Shown here: in pieces, positions 54,335 to 64,000 of the stretch | Numbering within the stretch: the stretch's first letter is position 1 | How the letters are laid out: each line of letters opens with the position of its first letter | NCBI RefSeq assembly: GCF_963169125.1 | Contig: NC_084794.1 | Location: forward strand, 156,684,858-156,748,857 | Reading direction: 5' to 3' | DNA length: 64,000 nt | DNA from: Humulus lupulus | Lineage: Eukaryota; Streptophyta; Magnoliopsida; Rosales; Cannabaceae | Translations under genes and position numbers: made by a program | Notes under the pieces: model-generated | What the model was told of the DNA's origin: nothing | Databases searched by the model: none | What the model saw: the letters and a program-made list of their open reading frames with translations, nothing else

Positions 54335-55900
54335 AGGCAATTTGTAGAGGGGTTCTCGAAGATTTCTTCATCATTGACAGAGTTAACAAGAAAGAATCAG
54401 AAGTTCGTCTGGTCAGAGAAGTGTGAGAACAACTTTCAGGAGTTGAAACGACGGCTTATTTCTGCCCCAGTGTTGAGTCTTCCTTCGGAGGAAGGGAAGT
54501 TCGTGGTCTACTGTGACGCATCGAGGTTGGGTTTAGGCTGTGTGCTGATGCAGAATGAGAAAGTTATAGCCTATGCGTCTCGACAGCTGAAGGAGTATGA
54601 GCAGAGGTATCCGACTCATGATTTGGAGTTAGCGGCAGTTGTGTTTGCACTGAAGGTGTGGCGTCATTATCTGTATGGAGAGAAGTGCGAGATCTACACT
54701 GATCATAAGAGTCTGAAATATTTCTTCACGCAAAAGGATCTGAATATGAGACAGAGACGTTGGCTAGAATTGGTTAAGGACTATGATTGTGACATCCTTT
54801 ACCATCCGGGGAAAGCCAACGTAGTGGCAGATGCATTGAGCCGGAGGGGCCCAGGAAAGTTGTATAGTTCTACTCAGATCTCGAAGGAATTGGCTGATGA
54901 GATGGTCAGGGCAAAGATAGAACTGGTGGTGGGCCAGTTAGCCAACATCACTTTGCAGTCGACCTTGTTGGAGCGGATCAAGGAGGGTCAGTTCGCTGAT
55001 GTGCAGTTGCAGGACAGTAGGCAGCATGCCTTAGCGGGGACAGCTAAGGATTATTCAGTTTCGGAGACAGGTTTGCTTCGGTATCAGGGACGGATATGTG
55101 TTCCGGCAGATGAGGGGATTAGGCGTGAGATACTGGACGAGTCTCACACCATGCCATACTCACTTCATCCGGGTACCACGAAGATGTATCAGGATCTACG
55201 GACATTGTACTGGTGGCCTGGGATGAAGAATGATGTGGATGAGTATGTATCTAGATGTTTAACCTGTCAGCAGGTTAAGGCTGAGCATCAGCGATCAGCG
55301 GGATTGCTTCAGCCTTTGGGTATCCCAGAATGGAAATGGGAGGACATTACGATGGATTTCGTGGGAGGGTTACCCAGGACAGTTGGACTTCATGACTCGG
55401 TGTGGGTGATAGTGGATAGGTACACCAAGTCAGCTCATTTCCTACCAGTTAGGTCAACTTATACTGTGGAACAATATGCAGAGTTGTATGTGAGGGAGAT
55501 AGTTCGTCTCCATGGGGTTCCAAAGTCTATCGTATCTGATCGAGACCCTATCTTTACCTCTAAATTTTGGGGAGCTTTGCAGAGAGCCATGGGGACTCAG
55601 CTGAAGTTTAGCACAGCTTTCCATCCTCAGACTGATGGACAGTCTGAGAGGACGATTCAGGTGTTGGAGGACATGCTTAGGGCATGTGTGATTGACTTTG
55701 TGGGTTCGTGGAGTAAGTATCTTCCATTGGTTGAGTTTTCATATAATAACAGTTACCAGTCCACGATTGGAGTGGCTCCTTATGAGATGTTATATGGAAG
55801 GAGGTGCAGATCACCTATTCACTGGGATGAGATGGGTGAGAGAAGGTATTTGGGGCCAGATATGGTTCAGAGGACTAATGAAGCTATTGAGAAGATTTGA
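54335..55900 (+). pseudogene. C RNase H and integrase
   Basis: The frame continues from RQFVEGFSK after the TAA. Counting from 54374, RNase H acidic residues are D48 (YCDAS), E85 (DLELAA), D110 (YTDHKS) and D153 (VADALS). The integrase zinc finger is H258, H265, C295 and C298. The catalytic triad is D328 (ITMDF), D389 (IVSDR) and E425 (GQSER), with the canonical 35 residues between the last two. The frame stops at TGA 55898-55900 after EAIEKI, a C-to-T change of an expected CGA. All catalytic residues are present. Confidence 0.94.
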
Positions 55901-56392
55901 ACTAGAATGCTTGCCTCGCAGAGTAGACAGAAAAGCTACACTGATCCTAAGCGTAGGAACGTGGAGTTCCAGGTTGGGGACCACGTGTTTCTGCGAGTTT
56001 TACCGTTGAGGGGTGTGAGGAGGTTTGGAGTGAAGGGCAAACTGAGTCCTCGGTTTGTTGGACCCATTGAGATTTTAGAGAGGGTTGGACAGGTGGCTTA
56101 CAGGCTAGCCTTGCCACCGTCGTTATCAGGGGTTCATAGTGTGTTTCATGTCTCCATGTTACGGAAGTATGTTTCTGATACAACACATGTATTGAGGTAC
56201 GAGGATTTGGAGTTACAGACAGATTTGTCCTATGAGGAGCGACCAGTTCAGATTTTGGATCGGAAGGACAAAGTTTTACGGAATAAGACAATTCCGTTAG
56301 TGAAAGTATTGTGGAGGAATAGCAAGGTCGAAGAGGTGACCTGGGAGTTAGAGACAGCGATGCGGGATCAGTATCCCGAGCTATTCAGGTAA
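55901..56392 (+). pseudogene. C integrase C-terminus with chromodomain-like tail
   Basis: In frame after the TGA: MLASQSRQKSYTDPKRRN, VEFQVGDHVFLRVLPL, the GPF/Y-type GKLSPRFVGPIEILERVG, HVSMLRKYVSDTTHVLRYED and the tail TIPLVKVLWRN with VEEVTWELETAM, ending DQYPELFR and TAA. The chromodomain-like tail places C among Tekay/Del chromoviruses. T1 and B share this ending. Confidence 0.93.
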
Positions 56393-56415
56393 ATTTCGAG
56401 GACGAAATTCTCATT

Positions 56416-56428
56416 AGGAGGGGATAGT
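56416..56428 (+). other. C polypurine tract
   Basis: AGGAGGGGATAGT lies directly before the 3' LTR. Confidence 0.9.
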
Positions 56429-58692
56429 TGTAACGACCCAAATTCACTAATAAGGCTTAAGGGCCTTGATTAGTGTGTCAGGAGGGCATTACTGGAATAA
56501 TTGTGATTTATTGAGTAATTATATGTTTAATGAAGCTTACATGATAATTGATTATATTATATGATGATGTGATATAAATGTTTGAGATATATGCGAGAAC
56601 CACATTATGATGTGGATAAATCTGCAGCCGGCGACTCGAGGCGATCCTAGGGCTAGATAGCGGGAAAAGGGCACAACGGGGTATTATAATTGATTTTGGG
56701 CAAGTCAGGGGTATTTTGGGTGTCAGATAGTGATTTAGACTATCGAGTGATGAAAATAAATAATTGGAGATATATTTGAGGTTAGGATGTCTAGGCGGGA
56801 ATATTGGGGGATTTTACCATTTTGGCCTCGGGGACGGTTCCGGTACCCCGAGCCTTGGGATTAACTTAATGGATAAGTTAGACTTAAGGAATTCTTTAGA
56901 AGAAAACACAAACCGACTAAGTATACCTCTCTCAGCTCACTTACACGCTCAAAGGAAACCAAAGGAAGGAAGAACACAGAAAAACAAAGGAAAAAACTAT
57001 TGAGTTTGAGAGGGAACTGCTGGGATTGAGCTGTGTCTTTGGGAATTGAAGGAAGTAATCTGGAGGATTAGCTCAGGAACTGATCAAGGTCTGAGATAGA
57101 GTTAAGGTAAGTTTTGAATTTTCGTTTTTGGGGTTAGGAACTTAAAGAAATGACTGAGTTTTAAATGGTTATGGTTTTGACATTCAAGGTGGAAATTGAG
57201 GCTAGGGACTTTGAAGATAGGTCAGGGGACTCTTGGAGAATCGATTCTACAACTGAGGTAAGGTTTAAATTATAGTTTGATGGTTGAATTTGGGGGTTAT
57301 CATGATTGGTTTTAAGTTTTTTGGGTTTGGATTTCAGAAGTTGGAAGGAAGAGATTGAAGTGTGTTGGGCTGTGTTTTTCTGGGGAATTATGTTGCTTAA
57401 TTCATGTTAAAAAGGTTGGGAGTTAATTGGTTTTGGTTTGGCGGCTTTGGGATAGCTTTAGGTGAGGTTTGGAGGTTGAAAATGGAGTTTTTTTTCTGGG
57501 TTCGAAGGGTCGGGCCGCGGCATGGTTCTTGGAGAGCCGCGGCCCTTCAAGGGGTGTTGCATGCTGAGGAAGAAGGGCGGGCCGCGGCATGGTCCAAGCA
57601 ATGCCGCGGCCCTTACCTGTTTTTGTGTCTTGGTTGGCTCTGTTTGGGGGCCATGCCGCGGCATGGGTGGCCTATGCCGCGGCGCTTAAGGGATTTTGGG
57701 ATTTTGAGATTTTAGGCTTGGGAATTTAACCTAGGGTGCTCGGGGTTGAGTCTTTTACCATATTTGGTGAAGTTCAATGTTCTGAGTACTAGAACTTGGC
57801 TTGGAAGCTCATTTAAGGTTGTTGATGGTGTCTTTCTTCATGGTTGTGACTAGGTGTTAAGCTAGGGCTCGAGGATCGGATCGCGCTCACGGAGTATCGC
57901 CCGTAACTAACTCATACAAAAGCTAAAGGTAAGAAAACTGCACCCGAATGTATGGTTGTGAATGGGAGTAAGTGCTCCCGAGAGGTGTTTTGTGTCATCG
58001 TTGGTATTATGCCAAGGGACACGTATAAGCGGTCTAAGAGTACCGTTCATGAATTTAGCGCACGGGGCGCGAATTGGCCACTGCGAGCCAGAAACAATAG
58101 GATAACAGAGGGAGCAGCCTATGAGCGCTAGCCCTGGTTATCGTCTCTGCATTGTGTGTTATGAGCTGAGATGCTTAGTATATGAAATACTTGACTATTG
58201 ATATGCTTGAGTTTATGAGATGCTATATGTGTAATTGACTTGACGGCTAGATGTGCGTGCTCTATTATTGTTGTGTTTTCTTGCTGGGCCTTGGCTCACG
58301 GGTGCTACGTGGTGCAGGTAAAGGCAAGAGCAAGCTAGACCAGGCCTGAGGTGGAGAGCTCCGAGGTGAAATGTACATAGCCAGCCGTTCGATCACCATG
58401 ATTGATTAGTGTGTCAGGACAGAGATTACCTAACTGCTCATTTTGCCTTAGTATGGCTGCTAATGTATTTAAACCTTGTAAATTTTGTAAATGACCTTTA
58501 AACTGTCATTTTTGGGATCCCATGTAACGAGACAATGTTTAGTAATGAAAATGTAACTTTTGAGACCAAAACACTTTTAACCCTAGTTCCTCTACTGTTT
58601 CAGTAACACGTTTTTACTTTAATGACTTGGTTAGCAAGTCTGGCACTTTATAAACACACGATGTAACGGTCTTGGCTATCCAGGGCGTTACA
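56429..58692 (+). repeat. C 3' LTR
   Basis: 2264 bp with about ten substitutions against the 5' LTR by eye, for example near 56479, 56628, 56679, 56891, 57060, 57138, 57291, 57924, 57967 and 58337. No length difference. Followed by GACTT and B coding sequence. Confidence 0.96.
57515..57682. repeat. Paired-palindrome array, C 3' LTR
   Basis: All six CCGCGG sites are intact, with the same spacing as in the 5' LTR. Confidence 0.95.
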
Positions 58693-60767
58693 GACTTGGT
58701 GTATCTGTCCACTATCACCCACACCGAGTCATGAAGCCCAACTGTCCTGGGTAAACCTCCCTGAAAATCCATCGTAATGTCCTCCCATTTCCACTCGGGA
58801 ATACTCAAAGGCTGAAGGAACCCTGCTTGTCGCTGATGCTGAGTTTTCACTTGTTGACAGGTTAAGCATCTGGCTACGTACTCCACCACATCCTTCTTCA
58901 TCCTGGGCCACCAATAGAACGTCCGTAGATCCTGGTACATCTTCGTGGTACTCGGATGAAGTGAGTACGGTGTCGTATGAGACTCGTCCAATATCTCTCG
59001 TCTGATTCCCTCACCATCTGGAACACAAATCTATTCCTGATACAGAAGCAAACCAATCTCAAAAATAGAATAGTCCTTAGCTACTCCCGCTAAGACATTC
59101 TCTCTAACCTCCCATAATTGAGCGTCTATCAATTTCCCTTCTCTAATCCGCTCTAGCAGGTTCGACTGCAGAGTAATATTGTCCAACCGACCCACCACCA
59201 ATTCTATCCATGCTCTGACCATCTCATCAGCTAATTCTCTCGAGATCTGGGTGGAACTGTATAACTGACATGGGCCTCTCCAGCCCAGTGCATCTGCCTC
59301 TACATTGGCTTTCCCTGGACGGTGAAGAATATCACAATCATAATCTTTCACCAACTCCAGCCAACGTCTCTGTCTCATGTTCAGGTCCTTTTGTGTAAAG
59401 CTATACTTCAAACTCTTATGGTTAGTGTATAACTCGCACTTCTCCCCATACAAGTAATGACGCCAAATCTTCAATGCGAATACCACCGCAGCAAACTCCA
59501 AATCATGAGTAGGATACCGCTGCTCATACTCCTTCAGTTGCCGTGATTCATAAGATATGACCTATTCATTCTGCATCAACACAAAGCCTAAACCCAACCT
59601 CGATGCATCGCAATAGACCACAAACTTCCCTTCCCTAGAAGGAAGACTCAACACAGGCACATAAATAAGTCGTCGCTTCAGCTCTTGGAAACTGTCCTCA
59701 CACTTATCTGACCAGATAAACTTCAAATTCTTCTGTGTCAATTATGTCATCGATGCCGCTATCTTCGAGAAGCCTTCCACAAACTGTCTGTAATAACCCG
59801 CTAGACCAAGAAAACTCCGCACCTCCAAGGCATTCCTTTGCCTCGGCCAATCCTTAACTGCCTCTACCTTAGAAGGATCCACCTTAATCCCATCTTCACC
59901 CACGATATGTCATGGGAATGTCACTTCTGGTAGCCAAAATTCACATTTCTTAAAGTGGCGTACAACGGATGCTCCCTCAACCTCTGAAGAACCTGTCGAA
60001 GATGAAGCTCGTGCTCTACCTCTAAACTAGAGTACACTAAGATGTCATCGATGAAGATAATAATGAACTGATCAAGAAATTCCTTGAACACCCTATTCAT
60101 TAGATCCATTAAGGCTGCTGGGGCATTGTTCAAACAAACCGACATGACCAGAAATTCATAGTGCCCGTACCTCATTCGGAAGGTCGTCTTCAGTATGTCC
60201 TCGTCCTTGATCCTCAGCTGGTGATAACTAGATCAAAGATCAATCTTGGAGAACACCATCTTTCCCTACAGCTGATCGAACAGGTCATCAATCCTTGGTA
60301 GGGGGTACTTATTCTTGATGGTCAACTTGTTGAATTTCCTGTAGTCTATGTACATTCTCAAAGTCCCATCCTTCTTCTTCAAATATAGAACTGGAGCACC
60401 CCATGGCGAGTAACTAGGCCTAGTGAACCCCAAATCCAGAAGCTCTTGCAACTGTATTTTTAATTCTCTCAGTTCCGCCGGTGCCATCCTAAATGGTGCC
60501 CTTGACACTGGCTCAGTCCCTGGCGCCAGCTCAATGACAAACTGAATCTCTCTACGTGGTGGAAACCCTGACAAGTCCTCAGAGAACACATCCAAGAACT
60601 CGCAAAATAATCTGGTCTTTTCCGGTCCTACTGGCGAAACCCTGGTGGTATCCACCACGCTAGCCAGAAAACCTATACATCCTCCTTGTAGCAGATCTCT
60701 AGCTCTCAGCGCTGATATCCTGGGTACACGGGGTCCATGCACCGCTCCCACACGGGGTCCATGCGTG
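58693..60767 (-). pseudogene. B pol 5' half: protease end, RT, RNase H, integrase start
   Basis: Reading leftwards from 60767: [58 protein letters not shown], then RT with a stop near 60265, [20 protein letters not shown], the catalytic [12 protein letters not shown], RNase H from 59501 ([20 protein letters not shown]) and the integrase zinc region [20 protein letters not shown] with CLTCQQVK. It ends at TITMDF-like DITMDFQGGLP and VIVDRYTKS at the C insertion. Several stops and frameshifts. Gag, most of protease and the 5' LTR are missing. Confidence 0.9.
60726..60764. repeat. Direct repeat at the B/Athila breakpoint
   Basis: ACACGGGGTCCATGC occurs at 60726-60740 and again at 60750-60764, immediately before the Athila sequence. 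C has this segment once. It looks like filler DNA copied during end joining. Confidence 0.75.
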
Positions 60768-61367
60768 TCAAGTTGAAGTGTCAAATTGAGAAATTAAAAG
60801 TATTTTAGAGAAAACTGTAAACACATCAAGGAAAGATTGGTCGAAAAATCTTGATGATTCACTGTGGTCATATCGCACATCCTTTAAGACATCGATTGGT
60901 ATGTCCCAATATCGGTTTGTATTTGAGATGGCATGTCATTCACCAGTTGAACTTGAGCATCGAGCTTATTGGGCGGTGAAAAAGTTGAATGTTGACTTAT
61001 TTATGGCGGGGCAGAATAGGCTTCTAGAGTTGATTGAGCGTGATGAATTTAGAAACGAAGCTTATGAAAATGCAAAGATTTATAAGAAAATTCTAAGGTT
61101 TTTCATGATAAAAGGATCATTAGAAAGGATTTCCAACCAGGAGATAAAGTTCTGTTATTTAATTCTAGATTGAAACTGTTTCCAAGAAAACTAAAGTCTA
61201 GATGGCCGGGACCCTTCACAGTTGTGGTCTCATTACCTTATGGAGCAGTACAGATTCATAGCGAGATAATAGGACATTTTAATTTAAATGATCAGAGGTT
61301 AAAGCATTATCTAGAAGTACCGGCGGAAAAGTGCAAATCAGTGATGGTTTTGGAACCTCTTTAAATG
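60768..61367 (+). pseudogene. Ath: Athila-lineage integrase C-terminal region
   Basis: The reading begins QVEVSN, a TGA where an arginine codon is expected, then [60 protein letters not shown] and [19 protein letters not shown] one-base insertion near 61100 shifts the frame, after which KLFPRKLKSRWPGPFTV, YGAVQI and LNDQRLKHYLE run to TAA at 61362-61364. The [13 protein letters not shown] and [18 protein letters not shown] segments are Athila signatures. The left end is a breakpoint with B. Confidence 0.88.
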
Positions 61368-61938
61368 GGGTGGTCAGCATCCAGCTAAATGACGTTAACG
61401 ACAACGCTATAGGAGGCATTCCTATATTTAATTTCAGTATTTTTTTATTAGTGGACAATTTTATTTTATTTTGGGATTTGTAAAGTTTATTTTATTTTAT
61501 TAGAAAGTTTGTAAAAAAATCATGAAAATCGTGAAAAAAATTATTTTCAATTAGTTTTTGTCGCGACTTGAACTAGCAAGTCGCGACATTACACAAGTTA
61601 GAAAGCTATTAGAATTTAAAGGAGGGGTGGGTCCCGACTTAGGCTTATAAGTCGCGACCCTAGGCTGAAACAGAGAGCAAGGAGCTTTTAGAAATAGGGG
61701 CAGGCCACGACTGGAAGAGGCTGAGTCGCGGCGCCTGGAGAGAGCATTTTGAAAAAAATTGAGGCGGGTCGCGACTTGTCTTATCTAGATCGCAGCGCGC
61801 ATGTGTCAGACAGAGGAGAAGGGGTTTAAATTTTTTTTTTTTTTTTTTGCATACTTCTCATATTTTTCATTTCCTATCATTCCAAATCAATTTTTTTTAA
61901 GAAAAGACAAAGCTCTAAAATATTTCCCTTTATCCTTC
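61368..61938 (+). other. Ath post-pol region
   Basis: Non-coding sequence downstream of Athila pol, with T-rich runs (61831-61849) and a TCGCGA array at 61561-61795. Athila elements carry an env-like ORF further downstream; none is visible before Tat2 interrupts at 61939. Confidence 0.65.
61561..61795. repeat. Paired-palindrome array, Ath (TCGCGA type)
   Basis: Four pairs: 61561/61581, 61632/61652, 61705/61726 and 61769/61790, 20, 20, 21 and 21 bp apart, with 51, 53 and 43 bp between pairs. The first pair is a perfect hairpin with arms GTCGCGACTTG and CAAGTCGCGAC. Confidence 0.9.
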
Positions 61939-62819
61939 TGTTATCCAGATTTCCGGATAGCGTTTAGATGGATATCCTCGGGGAAGCAGAATTATCAATG
62001 TCTTTCACGGTAGGTGACCAGAGCTCGCGGATGGACAGGAAGGCTTCGCCTCTCCCGTTTAGTGTCCGGATTACTCTTTCAAGCAAACGCGACACGGAAG
62101 CTCGTCAACTCTCCCGGACTCCCGAAGGGGTATCCTTCGGGGAAGCTCCTTCCAGGAGAAGCTCTTCAAGTGGTCTTTGCGGAAACAGTTCTGTGCCTCG
62201 CACGGAACAAGACCAGGCGGTCGAGTCATGGAGGAGGCATAGTTTGAATGATATCCGCCTGACACAGAATCCCGCCTGACAGGTCAAAGCCGCACACATC
62301 CCAGCACGCCTAAAAGTACTATTTCGCCTACTGTTCCGCTGACAACATGGAAAAGACGGCTGCCTTTGTGCATTCCCCATACTTTCACGTAAATATACCC
62401 ACATAGAGCCTGGTAGCCAGGTGACTACGGTAATTGTATCCCCTATTTATGGCTGGTGTAATTAAGACTCATGGGAGTAGAGAAAAACCCTAATCCAAAA
62501 CCCTAGCTATAAAGACCCCCTCATTTTACAATAGGAGGGACGGCCAACAAATCACATAGCAAGAACTCTACTAAAATCTCTCTAGCTTCATCTTCTCCAA
62601 GAGAACCCGAGAGAAACACTGTGAGGTTGTGAGTTCCTTATACACCAGCTGTTTGACTGTTATTCTCTACAAGTATAATAACATCGACTCGTGGACTAGG
62701 GCTCGTTAACACCTGAACCACGTAAAAAACACTGTTTGTTTATTTACATTTCTGCATTTCTATAGCTCTTGTCTTTTTATTATTCCGTTCGTATTCGTTT
62801 CCGAAAAACTCGGTAAACA
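61939..62819 (+). repeat. Tat2 5' LTR (about 881 bp)
   Basis: The right end CGGTAAACA at 62819 is followed by a primer-site-like TGGTGCTTTCATTGAGAG. I place the left end at TGTTATCC (61939), giving TGTT/AACA termini; this boundary is inferred. A TATA box CTATAAAG lies at 62507-62514, after AAACCCTAG repeats. A hairpin CCGAAGG-GGTAT-CCTTCGG lies near 62118-62138. Short frames here are not genes. Confidence 0.72.
62507..62514 (+). promoter_or_regulatory. TATA box in Tat2 LTR
   Basis: CTATAAAG about 310 bp before the LTR end is followed by a CT- and A-rich leader. Confidence 0.55.
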
Positions 62820-62822
62820 TTT

Positions 62823-62842
62823 TGGTGCTTTCATTGAGAGCT
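62823..62842 (+). other. Tat2 primer binding site (candidate)
   Basis: TGGTGCTTTCATTGAGAGC begins three bases after the LTR end. I cannot assign the tRNA by eye. Confidence 0.55.
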
Positions 62843-62884
62843 GTAGGAAGTTGTTAGTCAGCTCTTTTTCTGTGTATTGAAAAG

Positions 62885-64000
62885 ATGGTGACTACGAGAA
62901 AATCTGCGGTTGACAAAAGTGCTAGGGTCAACCCCGATACTATGATGGAAGATGTGGTACAATACGAACCCTTGGACCACCACGGTGAAGACCCGACATC
63001 CCGCCAGGATCGGGTCAGCACTGAAGAAACGACATACCTAGAAAGCGAGGAAGAGTATGTCCGAGACGGTTACTACAAAGACGGCTACTACTACGAGAAG
63101 GATCCAGAACTGGTCCAAGTAGCCGAAGAACTGGTGGTCACTAAGGCCAAGCTTGCTGAGCAGGAGCGCGTCTCCGAAAAGAGGCAGCGCATGATGGAGC
63201 GCCTCCAGAGCAAGTTCGGAGACCTAGGCGACTCGGACGAGGATGCCTTTGTCCCAGGTGGTGCTGACGCCACCATGCCGGATCCAGCCGCCGCTGGACC
63301 ATCCAAAACCGCCCCTAACAAGGGCAAAGAAAAGGTTGGGGAGCCTGCACGCACTAACGTCCCTGCACCTCCTAAAGGCGTGGATCACCAGGCCGACTGC
63401 CCCCCCCCCCCCCCCCCGCGCAGAAGGTCTCTGGCGCTTCTAAGCCCAGACGTCCTTCAGCCCCAAGGGGGCACTATGTGCCTAAAGGACCCGGTGCTAA
63501 GGCACCCAGGCCAAGGGGAAGGAACAACCGCCCCAGTGATTCCGTCAACCAGGACGGTCGGGCTGCGGAAACGCACTCCGAATATAGCTGGTCCACGGTG
63601 GATCTAAGAAGAAGGTTGGAGGCCAAGTATGAAAAGGCCAAAGGAGAAAAGGCCCGGCCTTGCGGAGATGACCTGCGAAATCATCTTAATGACAAGGTCC
63701 GGGGACGTGACCTCCCGGAGAGTGATACAAAGAGGCTCGAGGAACAGATCGCTACCTTGACCAAGCTGGTCCGGAAGCAAAGTGGGGCCCTGTCAGACTC
63801 CGAGGAGGAGGACCTGGAACCATGTATTCAGAGGATCGCGGAAACGTCCCTCCCGGATAACTTCAAAATGCCCCACATAGAATTATATGAGGGGAGGACA
63901 GACCCGCGCACCCATCTAGCTAAATACAACAAAATGATGCAAGTGGCGCGCGTCAGTGAAGATGCCAAATGCATGTGCTTCTCACTCACCCTTACCAAGT
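62885..64000 (+). CDS. Tat2 gag (N-terminal part, frame broken at a C-run)
   Basis: The first ATG after the leader opens a frame rich in charged residues: [20 protein letters not shown], a [17 protein letters not shown] stretch, a coiled-coil-like segment [20 protein letters not shown] and a proline-rich linker. At 63400-63417 a run of 18 C disrupts the frame; that frame ends at 63607. A second frame after the run stays open to the window edge, with [53 protein letters not shown] and [11 protein letters not shown], the start of the Tat capsid domain. A change in C-run length would join the two, so this may be a near-intact gag with a homopolymer slip or assembly error. Confidence 0.82.

Larger units (their letters stand above)
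49207..58692 (+). mobile_element. C: complete Tekay-like Ty3/Gypsy element
   Basis: Both LTRs are 2264 bp and differ at about ten bases by eye (about 0.4%). They are flanked by a perfect GACTT duplication (49202-49206 and 58693-58697). The primer site, gag, protease, RT, RNase H, integrase with chromodomain-like tail and purine tract are all in place. It interrupts B's integrase codons between TKS and THFLP, in the opposite orientation. Four stop codons and one frameshift break the polyprotein, although the LTRs say the insertion is recent. Confidence 0.96.

Noticed and set aside
60901..61364. Possible host gene downstream of B
   Set aside because: The peptide carries Athila integrase signatures and a frameshift; it is a retrotransposon relic.
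62071..62404. Overlapping frames of 64-103 codons in Tat2 LTR
   Set aside because: Multiple frames on both strands of one GC-rich LTR stretch; no domain and upstream of the TATA box.

Overview
The window is plant nuclear DNA made almost entirely of nested LTR retrotransposons. I found no host gene, rRNA or tRNA gene. The element types (Tekay-like Ty3/Gypsy chromoviruses, Tat and Athila Ty3/Gypsy lineages, a Ty1/Copia element and a Cassandra element with 5S-derived LTRs) point to a flowering plant, probably a eudicot. I cannot name the species.

Element labels used below. T1: Tekay-like 3' end, 1-2636. X: a family known here only as LTRs (2637-4069 partial, 17956-20000 and 37866-39911 solo). 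Cop1: Copia element, minus strand, 4070-28985. D: non-autonomous Gypsy, minus, 5757-17371. E: solo LTR, 8682-11237. F: solo LTR, 26502-28798. Tat1: plus strand, 28986-42492. A: chromovirus relic, plus, 42493-43018 and 45580-45818. H: Gypsy/Cassandra hybrid, minus, 43019-45579. B: Gypsy, minus, 45819-49206 and 58693-60767. C: complete Tekay-like Gypsy, plus, 49207-58692. Ath: Athila relic, plus, 60768-61938. Tat2: plus, from 61939 off the right edge.

Nesting. T1 sits in an X LTR, which sits in the 3' LTR of Cop1. Cop1 also carries D (itself carrying E), a solo X LTR and, in its 5' LTR, F. Cop1 sits in the gag of Tat1. Tat1 carries a third X LTR inside a 50-bp tandem array and an intron-bearing antisense gene relic. 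Tat1 sits in A, which also carries H and B. B carries C. B is cut off at its 5' end against Ath, and Tat2 follows. The target duplications are visible: CTCTT for D, ACACT for E, TTATA for F, GACTT for C, (A)GATA for H, and 5-bp copies with one mismatch for both solo X LTRs. By eye the LTR pairs differ by about 0.4% (C), 2% (D) and roughly 8-10% (Cop1), which fits the nesting order.

Two observations stand out. (1) Most Gypsy families here carry an array of short CpG-containing palindromes in the LTR or post-pol region. The palindrome differs by family (CCGCGG, AGCGCT pairs, TCGCGA, CGATATATCG), but the geometry is the same: pairs 19-23 bp apart, with pairs mostly 43-53 bp from the next. (2) H is flanked by one target duplication but has a Gypsy LTR at one end and a Cassandra LTR at the other, joined exactly at the shared tRNA-Met primer binding site. 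That is the product expected if plus-strand strong-stop DNA moved between two co-packaged RNAs.
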